From assembly GCA_903911455.1 (NCBI GenBank), contig CAIWDQ010000634.1, forward strand, positions 1-16,065: a stretch of DNA of 16,065 bases, read 5' to 3'. Shown here piece after piece: positions 8,478-15,563 of this stretch; position 1 is the first letter of the stretch; every line of letters starts with the position of its first letter. Position numbers and translations under genes: made by a program. The notes below the pieces were generated by a model. The model ran no database searches. It saw nothing but the letters and a program-made list of their open reading frames with translations, and was not told where the DNA came from. The DNA comes from an uncultured bacterium. GTDB taxonomy: Bacteria > Bacteroidota > Bacteroidia > Bacteroidales > JACABE01.

Positions 8478-8585
8478 TGTTTTAATATTTCTGTTAAAGA
8501 CTGTAAAATTAATAAATAAACTTGAAGTAGGGCTTACTATTTTGTTAAATATTATTATAAAAATGGAAATAAATTATGGGTGAGG

Positions 8586-8616
8586 AAGTGCCTTAAGTAC
8601 TTTTAGGCACTTTTTT
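8586..8616 (+). terminator. Terminator hairpin with no gene before it
   Basis: AAGTGCCT (8586-8593) and AGGCACTT (8605-8612) form an 8-bp stem, with the palindrome AAGTACTT inside the loop, followed by a T-run (8611-8616). It points along the plus strand, but the preceding gene is on the minus strand. It lies 57 bp before the 8673 start. It could end a short RNA, act as a leader attenuator, or be left over from a rearrangement. Confidence 0.55.
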
Positions 8617-8672
8617 CTCTCAAATATTCATTTGTTTTATTTAATTTTACAGCCTAATTTTATCCCATTGAC

Positions 8673-9290
8673 ATGAAAAAAACTACTATCATTATTTTTG
8701 CAATGCTTTTAGGCATACTCCAAGCTTATAGTCAAGATACTACTAATCATAAAATAGCATCTTTAAATAAAACACAAACAAATGCAGATACAACTAATAA
8801 TATTGATGTATTAACAGTAAAAGCGGAGCCTCAGCAAGATGGGAAATATTTAATAACTGTAACTTCCAAAGAGAATAATCTTAAGATACGATATCAAACT
8901 ATAGAAACAGATCACGAATCAAGGTTAATAAAATATGTATTACCTTTTAAAGTTTATCCGCCGGTATTAATTAAAGTTCAAGCTTATAAAGATTCGAAGG
9001 CATATGGTAAAGAAGTAAAACTGGATTTATGTTTATCCTCTTTTAAGAACGTTACTTTGAGTCGGGAGCCTCATAAAAAGTATAAAGGTGATGGTGGTAA
9101 AATTTTAACTGATTGTGAAAATGGTTCACTTGATCTTAATGATGAAAAATGGTTGGGCTTCGAGGGTAATGATATGGTTGCTACAATTGACCTTAATCAC
9201 TTTGATTACATCTCGATAGCAAGTGTGTATTATTTAGTTAATACAAATTATAGGATTTTTGAACCAATTGAAATAAAAATAGAAGTTTAG
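8673..9290 (+). CDS. Secreted Fn3-like/discoidin protein, cut by in-frame amber codon
   Basis: 205 residues. Signal peptide 1-20 (hydrophobic 5-18, ending AYSQ). Residues about 48-120 resemble the Fn3-like chitobiase C-terminal domain that follows GH20 hexosaminidase catalytic domains (KYLITVTSKENNLKIRY; PVLIKVQAYKDSKAYGKEV). From about 122 an F5/8 type C (discoidin) domain begins: KYKGDGGKILTDCENGSLDL and WLGFEGNDMVATIDL. The frame ends at TAG (9288-9290) in the middle of that domain, and the missing half continues in the same frame immediately afterwards. No GH20 catalytic domain is present upstream, so the gene looks like an accessory-domain remnant placed directly behind a signal peptide. 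Carbohydrate or cell-surface binding is the family expectation. The coding call is secure; function of the shortened product is doubtful. TTTG (8631) and TAATTTTA (8655), 20 nt apart, may be the promoter. Confidence 0.75.
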   Translation: MKKTTIIIFAMLLGILQAYSQDTTNHKIASLNKTQTNADTTNNIDVLTVKAEPQQDGKYLITVTSKENNLKIRYQTIETDHESRLIKYVLPFKVYPPVLIKVQAYKDSKAYGKEVKLDLCLSSFKNVTLSREPHKKYKGDGGKILTDCENGSLDLNDEKWLGFEGNDMVATIDLNHFDYISIASVYYLVNTNYRIFEPIEIKIEV

Positions 9291-9635
9291 GAAGATAATA
9301 TTAAATACACTGAAGTAGCTTTTCATCGTATCGATAGCATTAAATGGGGGAGTGAAATAAATTTAAAGCAATATGATGCTTATTTTAAGACAATCAAAGC
9401 CAGATATATTAGAGTTACTGCCAAAAACAGGAAAGTATTTCCTGAAGACCATCCTGATGCAGGTAATAAATGCTGGATGTTTTTTGATGAAATAAAGATA
9501 GGGCACTTATATTATAGCTCTGGAAATAGTCAACACAATTTTGATAGAAATACTAGCCCGACTGAACCAAATCCACAAGAAGAGGTATTGAGAAAAGAAA
9601 GGTTGTTATATAAACAAATAAAAACAAGACACTAA
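9291..9635 (+). pseudogene. In-frame remainder of the discoidin domain after the amber stop
   Basis: Directly after TAG the same frame stays open for 114 codons to TAA (9633-9635). It completes the discoidin fold: EDNIKYTEVAFHRI, KARYIRVTAKN, then EDHPDAGNKCWMFFDEI, which is the hallmark end of GH20-associated F5/8 C domains (usually 'HPGAG..AWIFVDEI'). The amber codon replaces one residue in a strand normally read as 'V-S-E-D-G-K-N-F'. A single nonsense change with no other decay fits a recent mutation, readthrough, or a sequencing error. The last 40 residues (EPNPQEEVLRKERLLYKQ region) are charged and are not a sorting domain. There is no ATG suited to independent start at the junction. Confidence 0.75.
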
Positions 9636-9791
9636 CAGATACACTTCAAACTACGATCTACAGGTCGTGCCTTATTATAAAGACAATTTTGTTTGTATGA
9701 ATAAGCATTTTATCCTATTATTAATAATTTTTTCCTAAAAGTTTAAAAGCCTAAACACCTAAAAGCATTGTCTTCGCTCCAAAAAAGGCCG

Positions 9792-9994
9792 TTTCCATAG
9801 CGGAAGAGGTGGTTTTATTTTGAAGTATCATTCCCGCTATAGCGGAAGCGAAGGTTTCATTTCGAAGTACCATTGCCACTATAGTGGAAGTGTAGGTTTC
9901 ATATGAAAGTACCTCTCCCGCTATGGCGGGAACGAAGGTTTCATATGAAAGTAGCGTTCCCGCCATGGCGGAAGTCAAGGTTTCATATGAAACC
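9792..9994. repeat. 42-bp tandem array with two palindromes per unit
   Basis: Five units in strict 42-bp register. The first palindrome lies at 9792 (degenerate), 9834 (CCGCTATAGCGG), 9876 (CCACTATAGTGG), 9918 (CCGCTATGGCGG) and 9960 (CCGCCATGGCGG). The second lies at 9811, 9853, 9895, 9937 and 9979, drifting from GGTTTTATTTTGAAGT to the perfect 16-bp GGTTTCATATGAAACC. Sequence changes between units are mirrored in both arms of the first palindrome. A 75-codon minus-strand frame (9751-9978) with a 14-residue repeat is an arithmetical by-product, with no signal or leader. The gene-free stretch around it (9636-10569) holds several other repeats listed separately, plus the AT-rich segment 9640-9780. 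Confidence 0.9.
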
Positions 9995-10038
9995 TATGTG
10001 ATGGCTAGTGTTTTACAAAATGTGTCAAAAAACACCTC

Positions 10039-10094
10039 TTTTTTCGCGAAAGCGTGAAAACATGTTGTGAAAAATATTTTGGCGAAAGCCAGAA
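10039..10094 (+). other. Two GAAA-tetraloop hairpins
   Basis: Hairpin one: CGC-GAAA-GCG at 10045-10054, extended outward by T/A and one G-T pair to 10039-10060. Hairpin two: TTTTGGC (10077-10083), GAAA, GCCAGAA (10088-10094), 7 bp with one G-T pair. Both carry a GNRA-type loop and a T-rich left/A-rich right arm, 17 nt apart. They may be two copies of a short interspersed palindrome or part of a structured RNA. Confidence 0.4.
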
Positions 10095-10238
10095 ATCCTA
10101 CATCATATTAATATACGACATAAATATTATGCATAATCATAAAGACAATTTTATTAAAAATCTCCTCCCCCATTATTAATTCTTAATTCTTAATTTTTAA
10201 TTGTTTCCCCAACTCAAGGCATTCAAGACACTCCAAGT

Positions 10239-10276
10239 ACTCAAGGCACTTCCCCTTATTAGATTGCTTCGTTGTT
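10239..10276. repeat. Copy of the AGATTGCTTCG interspersed repeat
   Basis: Shares a 22-nt identical stretch (CTTATTAGATTGCTTCGTTG plus TT, 10255-10276) with 12942-12963. The preceding ACTCAAGGC is also shared (about 10240 and 12928). It looks like a half-element, since no left arm (CGAAGCAATCT) is seen just upstream. Confidence 0.6.
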
Positions 10277-10323
10277 CATCCTACTAATTTTAACATTTGT
10301 AAAGTCATTATGATGATTATTAT

Positions 10324-10399
10324 CCTGACAGGTTTTTCCTCCTGTCAGTTATAAATATAAGAAGGCTGTTATACCTGTCAGGATGGGAAACCTGACAGG
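10324..10399. repeat. Two CCTGACAGG hairpins in tandem
   Basis: Hairpin one: CTGACAGG (10325-10332), 8-nt T/C loop, CCTGTCAG (10341-10348). Hairpin two: CCTGTCAGG (10374-10382), 8-nt loop ATGGGAAA, CCTGACAGG (10391-10399). All four arms are versions of one 8-9 bp word, so they can also pair crosswise. I recognise this word as a common intergenic element in Bacteroidota (from memory). A degenerate GCCTATT-type run follows at about 10480-10510. Confidence 0.7.
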
Positions 10400-10539
10400 A
10401 TTCGCTCATAGATCTGTCATATCACTTGGCGTGCTGAAAGTATTGGAGCTAGCATTGTCGCCATTCTTAATCTTAACTATTGCCTATTGCCTGCTGCCTA
10501 TTACCTCTCCCCTTTTTCCTCTATTATCAAAAAATAAAC

Positions 10540-10547
10540 TAACTTTG
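10540..10547 (+). promoter_or_regulatory. Bacteroidota -7 promoter box for the U32/PHP operon
   Basis: TAACTTTG, an exact TAnnTTTG match followed by CAAAC, 22 nt before the ATG at 10570. This would give a leader of about 15 nt, normal for leader-poor Bacteroidota genes. No good TTTG is seen at -33. Confidence 0.6.
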
Positions 10548-10569
10548 CAAACTAATTTTTGTACATACA

Positions 10570-11826
10570 ATGAATAACGATATAGAGATAATGTCGCCCG
10601 TTGGCTCGTATGAATCGCTGATGGCAGCCATTCAGGGGGGCGCTGACGCTGTTTACTTTGGCGTGGGCAAACTAAACATGAGAGCCAAGTCGTCAAATAA
10701 TTTTAGTATTGATGATCTGATCAAAATTACAGGCATCTGTAAAGAAAATAATATTAAATCGTACCTTACGGTGAATACTATTATTTACGATCATGAGATT
10801 TCGGAGATGAAAACTGTAGTTGATGCAGCCAAAGCTAATGGAATTTCGGCCATTATAGCCTCCGACATGGCTGTACTTAACTACGCGAAGAGCGTGGGCA
10901 TGGAAATTCATATGTCAACGCAATGTAACATCACCAATATAGAGGCAGTTAAATTCTATGCCAACTTCGCCGACGTCATGGTGACTGCCCGCGAACTGGC
11001 ACTTAAACAAGTTGCTGAAATTATTGAGCAAATAGAAATTCAACAGGTAAGAGGGCCTAAGGGTGAGCTTGTAAAAATTGAGGTTTTTGCACATGGAGCA
11101 CTCTGCATGGCGGTGTCGGGAAAATGTTATATAAGTCTGGATACACTTAACTCGTCAGCCAATCGCGGAGCATGTCTTCAGCTATGCCGACGACCTTATC
11201 ATGTAACTGATAAAGATGGTGGTGTGGAGATGGAGATCGACAACGAATACATAATGTCGCCTAAAGATTTAAATACCTTAGGCTTTTTAGATAAGATACT
11301 TAAGACAGGCGTTAAGGTGCTGAAGATTGAAGGCAGAGGTCGTTCTCCCGAGTATGTAAAAACAGTAACTCAATGTTATAAGGAGGCTTCACAGGCTTGT
11401 TTTAATGGCACTTATACCGAAGAGAACATCCAAAAGTGGAACGAAAGACTTGCTACCGTTTATAACCGAGGCTTCTGGGATGGATATTACCTTGGCAGGA
11501 AAACGGGAGAATGGACGGAGCGCTACGGTTCGCAGGCAACTAAAAAGAAAGTGTATGTAGGGAAAGTCACTAACTACTTCGCTAAACTAAATGTAGCTGA
11601 AATTAAGATAGAAACTCACGGATTGAAATTGGGAGAAGAGATACATATCATCGGACCTACTACAGGTGTTTACGAAGATACCCTTACGGAGATCCGCGTT
11701 GATTTGAATGCTGTGGAAGTGACTGTGAAAGGCGAGGTTTGTTCAATCCCTGTAAAAGATGTAGTTCGCAGGCAGGACAAACTGTATAAGATTGTAGAAA
11801 ATGATGCAGAAAATGAAGACTACTAA
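10570..11826 (+). CDS. U32-family protein, probable tRNA hydroxylation (TrhP/YegQ-like)
   Basis: 418 residues. A TIM-barrel-like N-half opens with IMSPVGSYESLMAAIQGGADAVYFG, the usual start of U32 proteins. The U32 signature is complete at about 171-189: EVFAHGALCMAVSGKCYIS. Cys179, Cys186, Cys202 and Cys206 (NRGACLQLCRRPY) form the expected iron-sulfur cluster ligand set. A C-terminal beta domain (about 325-410) follows. Members of this clade (E. coli YegQ/TrhP, B. subtilis TrhP1/P2) are linked to prephenate-dependent hydroxylation of uridine 34 in tRNA; others (RlhA) act on 23S rRNA; older annotations say collagenase-like peptidase. By length and motif order a tRNA role is the best guess. 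Cytoplasmic. It is followed 12 bp later by the PHP phosphatase gene, so both are probably one transcript from the TAACTTTG box. Confidence 0.88.
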   Translation: MNNDIEIMSPVGSYESLMAAIQGGADAVYFGVGKLNMRAKSSNNFSIDDLIKITGICKENNIKSYLTVNTIIYDHEISEMKTVVDAAKANGISAIIASDMAVLNYAKSVGMEIHMSTQCNITNIEAVKFYANFADVMVTARELALKQVAEIIEQIEIQQVRGPKGELVKIEVFAHGALCMAVSGKCYISLDTLNSSANRGACLQLCRRPYHVTDKDGGVEMEIDNEYIMSPKDLNTLGFLDKILKTGVKVLKIEGRGRSPEYVKTVTQCYKEASQACFNGTYTEENIQKWNERLATVYNRGFWDGYYLGRKTGEWTERYGSQATKKKVYVGKVTNYFAKLNVAEIKIETHGLKLGEEIHIIGPTTGVYEDTLTEIRVDLNAVEVTVKGEVCSIPVKDVVRRQDKLYKIVENDAENEDY

Positions 11827-11838
11827 TAGGACTTATAT

Positions 11839-12687
11839 ATGAGATATTTCAATTTTCATACACATACCCATTACTGTGATGGCTCAAGTGCCCCCGAAGA
11901 ATATGTTGAAGAGGCAATCCGGCTTGGCTTCGAAACACTGGGCTTCTCGGGACATGCACCCGTATCTTTTCCTAATAATTTTGCCATAAAACAAGAGGAA
12001 CTTCAAGAGTATTGTGATAAAATCAGTGAGCTAAAACATAAGCATCAGGAATTAAATATATATCTGGCTTTGGAAGCCGATTATATTCCAAATATAAGTA
12101 CTGATTTTTCTGTTCTTAAAGAAGAATGTGGATTAGATTATGTGATTGGTTCTGTTCATTTGGTTAGTAATCCAGAAAAAACAGGTCTTTGGTTTATTGA
12201 TGGAGCTAAGATTGAAACTTTTGATACCGGCTTACGCGATCTTTTTGATATGGATATAAAGAAAGCTGTAACAGCCTACTATCATCAGGTAAACGAAATG
12301 ATACTTACTCAACTTCCGGATGTGATCGGGCATGTGGATAAAATTAAGATGAATAACAAAAACCGCTATTTTACTATTGATGAAAAATGGTATACCGATC
12401 TTGTTGCCGAAACACTTGATATCATCAAAGAAAAGGGTGGCATTGTGGAAGTAAATACAAGAGGTATGTACAAAAAACGCTCCGAAGATACCTTCCCCGG
12501 TATTGATATTCTTAAAGACCTTTATAAAATGAACATCCCAATAACCATTAGCTCGGATGCACATAAGCCCATTGAACTCCCATTGTTATTCAACGAAACA
12601 AAAGAAGTATTGCAACGCATCGGCTTTAAATCATTGATGGTGTTTGATGGTAAATCTTGGGTAGAAAAGAGTTTCTCTAAAAATTAA
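11839..12687 (+). CDS. PHP-family histidinol-phosphatase
   Basis: 282 residues, matching HisK-type phosphatases (about 260-285), which release phosphate from L-histidinol phosphate in histidine synthesis. Metal-binding motifs of the PHP fold are all visible: HTHTHYCDG (His7, His9), SGHAP (His39), EADY (Glu79), GSVHLV (His107), GHVDK (His165) and SSDAHKP (Asp240, His242). All trimetal positions appear intact, so activity is expected. PHP phosphatases vary in substrate, and no other his gene is in view, so histidinol phosphate is the likeliest but not the only substrate. It lies 12 bp after the U32 gene in the same direction and is closed by a strong terminator. Cytoplasmic. Confidence 0.88.
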   Translation: MRYFNFHTHTHYCDGSSAPEEYVEEAIRLGFETLGFSGHAPVSFPNNFAIKQEELQEYCDKISELKHKHQELNIYLALEADYIPNISTDFSVLKEECGLDYVIGSVHLVSNPEKTGLWFIDGAKIETFDTGLRDLFDMDIKKAVTAYYHQVNEMILTQLPDVIGHVDKIKMNNKNRYFTIDEKWYTDLVAETLDIIKEKGGIVEVNTRGMYKKRSEDTFPGIDILKDLYKMNIPITISSDAHKPIELPLLFNETKEVLQRIGFKSLMVFDGKSWVEKSFSKN

Positions 12688-12709
12688 TCAACTTAGTTTA
12701 TAAAAGAAG

Positions 12710-12743
12710 AGAGGCAGTATTGAAATGAATACTGCCTCTTTTT
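12710..12743 (+). terminator. Strong intrinsic terminator of the U32/PHP operon
   Basis: AGAGGCAGTATT (12710-12721), 6-nt loop GAAATG, AATACTGCCTCT (12728-12739), perfect 12-bp stem, then a T-run (12739-12743). It lies 22 bp after the phosphatase stop codon. Confidence 0.93.
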
Positions 12744-12768
12744 ATGAAGATGCTATCTATCGTTATCA

Positions 12769-12980
12769 GGGCAATGCCCGAAGCAATCTCAAAATAGATA
12801 GAATCAATTCGAATATAATGATGATGTAATTATTTTTCAATACTTGTCATTTTAAATAATTCTCCCTCTCGTAAAATGCAATTCGTAATTTCCAGGATAA
12901 CGTTAAGCATTCAAGGCAATCTATGCACTCAAGGCCCTCGACTTATTAGATTGCTTCGTTGTTTCTACAAACAATGACGA
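12769..12980. repeat. Spread-out copy of the GAAGCAATCT/AGATTGCTTC inverted repeat
   Basis: CGAAGCAATCT (12779-12789) is the exact reverse complement of AGATTGCTTCG (12948-12958), 158 nt apart. A small hairpin, GGGCAATGCCC (12769-12779), abuts the left arm, and CAATGACG (about 12971-12978) follows the right arm as in other copies. The 493-bp gap 12688-13180 contains this element, the operon terminator, and a degenerate AGCCTAAAAGCC stretch near 13003. No coding signal is seen. TAATTTCG (13111-13118) is a one-mismatch -7 box that might serve the methyltransferase gene. Confidence 0.5.
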
Positions 12981-13180
12981 AGTTCTTACTTCTTACTTAA
13001 TAGCCTAAAAGCCTAGACTCCCAGGAGACCTTTCTGTTTCAACTTTAGACATTTTATGAATTTCAAGTACTTTAGTCATTCTTTTTCTTCCCTATCTCAA
13101 TTATTTATCCTAATTTCGCCAACAATTTAAGTATTGATTGTTTATTAATACATATTATTGATATACTATAAAAAAATTGT

Positions 13181-14080
13181 ATGGGTTTAGATTTTAATTG
13201 CGCTTTGTGCGGAGGGACTGTTGGTAATAAGATACCTTTCAGATACCTGTTTAAAGAAAGATTTCTGTGGGGAGTAAGATGCAGCAAATGCAAACTAACG
13301 GTTATTCTGCCTCAGCCTTCTGTCGATGAGATTACCGAAATGTATGCATCCGATTACTTTACTGTAGCCGACAAGCAAACACATCATGGTGATACTGATT
13401 ATATATCTGCTACTGCCAATGTAGACTTTACAGAAGCCGTTAAATCATTTAAACAGCATTCGGATGGTGGTAACTTCTTAGAAATAGGTTGTGCAACAGG
13501 AGGATTATTAGTCGCACTTCGCAATAATGGCTTTAATGTAACCGGAGTAGAGATATCTTCTTTCGCAGCCGAGAAAGGGATTAAGGATCATGGGTTAAAT
13601 ATCATTAATAAATCTTTTACTAAAGACCTTGTCGGAAAGGAATTGCCCGAAAATCATTTTGATATCGTTTATATGGGGGATGTATTAGAACATTTTACTA
13701 ATCCTGTGGAAGAACTTAGAAACATCAATAGAATATTAAAGAAAGGTGGCTGTGTTATAGCAGAAGTGCCATCAACTTTAAATCTTATCTCAAGTAGAAT
13801 TGCGTTTTTAATCTACAGATTAACAGGAAAGCAAAAAACGATGACGATACCGCCTTATCATCTTACCGAATTCTTTCCCGATACTTTAAAGAAGACATTT
13901 AAGGGAACAGGATACGAAACCGTAAACATTAAACAAAATGTAAAACATCCGTCAACTATACCTCTGCGTCATAGCTGGGCAGAGAATGTTGCTAAACTTA
14001 TTCTTCAATATCCAAACTATTATATTACTAAATACTTTGGTATCCTTGGCGATCGCATGACTGCTGTTGCAAGAAAGTAG
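13181..14080 (+). CDS. Class I SAM-dependent methyltransferase with N-terminal zinc ribbon
   Basis: 299 residues. Two CxxC pairs (Cys7/Cys10 and Cys34/Cys37) form a probable zinc ribbon. The methyltransferase core runs from about 95 to 205: motif I FLEIGCATGG (99-108), acidic post-I VTGVEIS, YMGDVLEHF, and the LKKGGCVIAEVPS strand. The C-terminal part (NLISSRIAFLIYRL, HLTEFFPDTLKKTFKGTGYETV) is typical of Methyltransf_11/23-type enzymes near polysaccharide or secondary-metabolite genes, with no membrane segment of convincing length. The substrate is unknown; sugar, lipid or small-molecule methylation is possible, and no glycan genes are in view to decide. The stop lies 6 bp from the stop of the convergent ureohydrolase-like gene, with no clear terminator between them, so the transcripts may overlap. 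Confidence 0.85.
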   Translation: MGLDFNCALCGGTVGNKIPFRYLFKERFLWGVRCSKCKLTVILPQPSVDEITEMYASDYFTVADKQTHHGDTDYISATANVDFTEAVKSFKQHSDGGNFLEIGCATGGLLVALRNNGFNVTGVEISSFAAEKGIKDHGLNIINKSFTKDLVGKELPENHFDIVYMGDVLEHFTNPVEELRNINRILKKGGCVIAEVPSTLNLISSRIAFLIYRLTGKQKTMTIPPYHLTEFFPDTLKKTFKGTGYETVNIKQNVKHPSTIPLRHSWAENVAKLILQYPNYYITKYFGILGDRMTAVARK

Positions 14081-14086
14081 GCTAAC

Positions 14087-15262
14087 TTACATCAACTTCT
14101 TAAATACTTGCCACCAACGATCTGGGATGTTATCTTCGAGCGCAACCTGATAATCGTTGTATGAACATGGCACCAGATAGTGACGTTCGAACTTTGCTTT
14201 TAAATCAACAGGACATGGAACTTCCATCCACCATCTGTCGCTCTTCTTACTCTTGTAGAATATAATTTCACTTGTGTGATCCTGAATGGTTACAAAATAC
14301 TTCTTGTAGTTTTCTTTATCAATATAAGGAAAATCATTCTTACGATTGGCATAACCATCAATAAAATACCAAATCATTTCAGCAACAAGAAAAGAAGTCT
14401 GTCCATTACTGTCAAAAGTAGGATTTGTTTCATAAAATCCTATACTCGTAAGCTTATCACTTAGCCCTGCATAGCGAACTATCTGACAAATATCTTCTCC
14501 ATTAAATCCATTGGGAGTAGCATTAGCATTACCAGGTGCATCAGCATTCCTTACTGCCGAAATGTCAAGGCTTATCATATCAGCATTACGTACAAGAGGT
14601 TCTACATCTTCTATATTCTTTTTGATAACACCCAAACGATAGGTATCAAAATATAGCTTATCCATAAGCCCTATCGACTCATCATCTACAAAGTAAGTTT
14701 GATAACCTATATTAGTATAATTAAATAAGAAATTAGGCTGATGTAAGATAATCTTACTCAAAAAAGATTGCGAATCAATATCCTTTTCTGATTCTCCAAG
14801 ATCAAACATTGGATCAACAACGAACATATTAATGATTTGCCCCATCTTTTCGTATGCACGATAGTTAGCATAAGTAATATCATGGCTCCCTCCTATGATA
14901 ATAGGAACAATTCCTGCTTTTAATAGATTGGAAACAACTTCAGAAACGGCGAAATAAGTATCATCAACATTATGTCCGCTTTTTATATTACCAATGTCGG
15001 CTATTTTAACTGATGTATGATGAGAAAACAAACGATAAAACTTCTTTCTGATTTCATCAGGAGCATGTGCACACCCAAAGTTATTTATCGAAAGCCTGTC
15101 TTCCTTCACGCCAAGCAAAACAATCTTAACATCCTCCAGCGAAGGAAAAGCATCTTCTTTGTAATAAGTAGAAATGAGGTTGCCATAACGTTCACGTTCA
15201 TCGTTATATTCTAGGTCGGATAGTTTAAATCCAACCGGCTCCAGATATAGTTTTATTTCCAT
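14087..15262 (-). CDS. Ureohydrolase-fold (arginase/formimidoylglutamase-like) protein with altered metal site
   Basis: 391 residues, longer than usual family members (about 300-320). About 46-300 follows the arginase fold: IIIGGSHDITYANYRAY (His127), MFVVDPMFDLGE (Asp150, Asp154), SLDISAVRNADAPG (Asp233), and GFYETNP (Glu278, the guanidinium-binding Glu position). Compared with arginase I (His101, Asp124, His126, Asp128, Asp232, Asp234), the DxHxD histidine is Met152 and the last aspartate is Ser235. The remaining four are the full metal A ligand set; the two unique metal B ligands are gone. So the protein may be mononuclear or non-catalytic. A C-terminal extension (about 305-391) has an aromatic motif, DRWWMEVPCP, echoed by DRWW near the end. 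Substrate unknown. A near -7 box (TATCTTTA) is upstream. Confidence 0.8.
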   Translation of the reverse strand: MEIKLYLEPVGFKLSDLEYNDERERYGNLISTYYKEDAFPSLEDVKIVLLGVKEDRLSINNFGCAHAPDEIRKKFYRLFSHHTSVKIADIGNIKSGHNVDDTYFAVSEVVSNLLKAGIVPIIIGGSHDITYANYRAYEKMGQIINMFVVDPMFDLGESEKDIDSQSFLSKIILHQPNFLFNYTNIGYQTYFVDDESIGLMDKLYFDTYRLGVIKKNIEDVEPLVRNADMISLDISAVRNADAPGNANATPNGFNGEDICQIVRYAGLSDKLTSIGFYETNPTFDSNGQTSFLVAEMIWYFIDGYANRKNDFPYIDKENYKKYFVTIQDHTSEIIFYKSKKSDRWWMEVPCPVDLKAKFERHYLVPCSYNDYQVALEDNIPDRWWQVFKKLM

Positions 15263-15285
15263 TTTGTATATACTAATAAAGTTGG

Positions 15286-15293
15286 TAAAGATA
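15286..15293 (-). promoter_or_regulatory. Near-consensus -7 box of the ureohydrolase-like gene
   Basis: TATCTTTA on the minus strand, seven of eight positions of TAnnTTTG, 23 nt before the ATG. No -33 TTTG at proper spacing. Confidence 0.35.
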
Positions 15294-15563
15294 TAAAAAA
15301 TATCATCCTTTAACGTAAAATAGATTTCAAATCTATCACCAAAGCTTTGTTAATAACTTTATCGGAAATATTTTTGTTGGATTCTTATTATACTATCACT
15401 TACTTCACTAATTTTAAAACTAGTGGGGACTAAATAAAAAATATATTTGATTTTTTCTCATTATTAACACATAAACTGGTGTTTAGTTTGTAAATGTAAA
15501 TATATAGCTAATTATTATTAAGTTAGAGATGTTTTTAAGAAATAATAGGAGCTGTATTTTACG

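Noticed and set aside
9653..9668. Small imperfect hairpin as terminator after the split discoidin gene
   Set aside because: The stem is about 6 bp including a G-T pair, and no T-run follows directly.
9751..9978. 75-codon minus-strand frame with a 14-residue repeat (SAIAG...ET)
   Set aside because: It follows from the 42-bp palindromic array; the changes preserve palindromes rather than protein, and no leader, signal or promoter fits.
9792..9994. CRISPR array
   Set aside because: Units are contiguous with no unique spacers, and no cas genes are in the window.
10383..10577. 64-codon frame before the U32 gene
   Set aside because: It starts inside a CCTGACAGG hairpin, crosses a low-complexity run and the -7 promoter box, and overlaps the U32 start.
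14071..14110. Shared terminator between the convergent methyltransferase and ureohydrolase-like genes
   Set aside because: Only a weak, interrupted symmetry is visible and there is no T-run on either side.
6684..15262. Deiminase and ureohydrolase-like genes as an arginine-use system
   Set aside because: They are far apart, on separate transcripts, one exported and one cytoplasmic, and the second may not cleave arginine at all.
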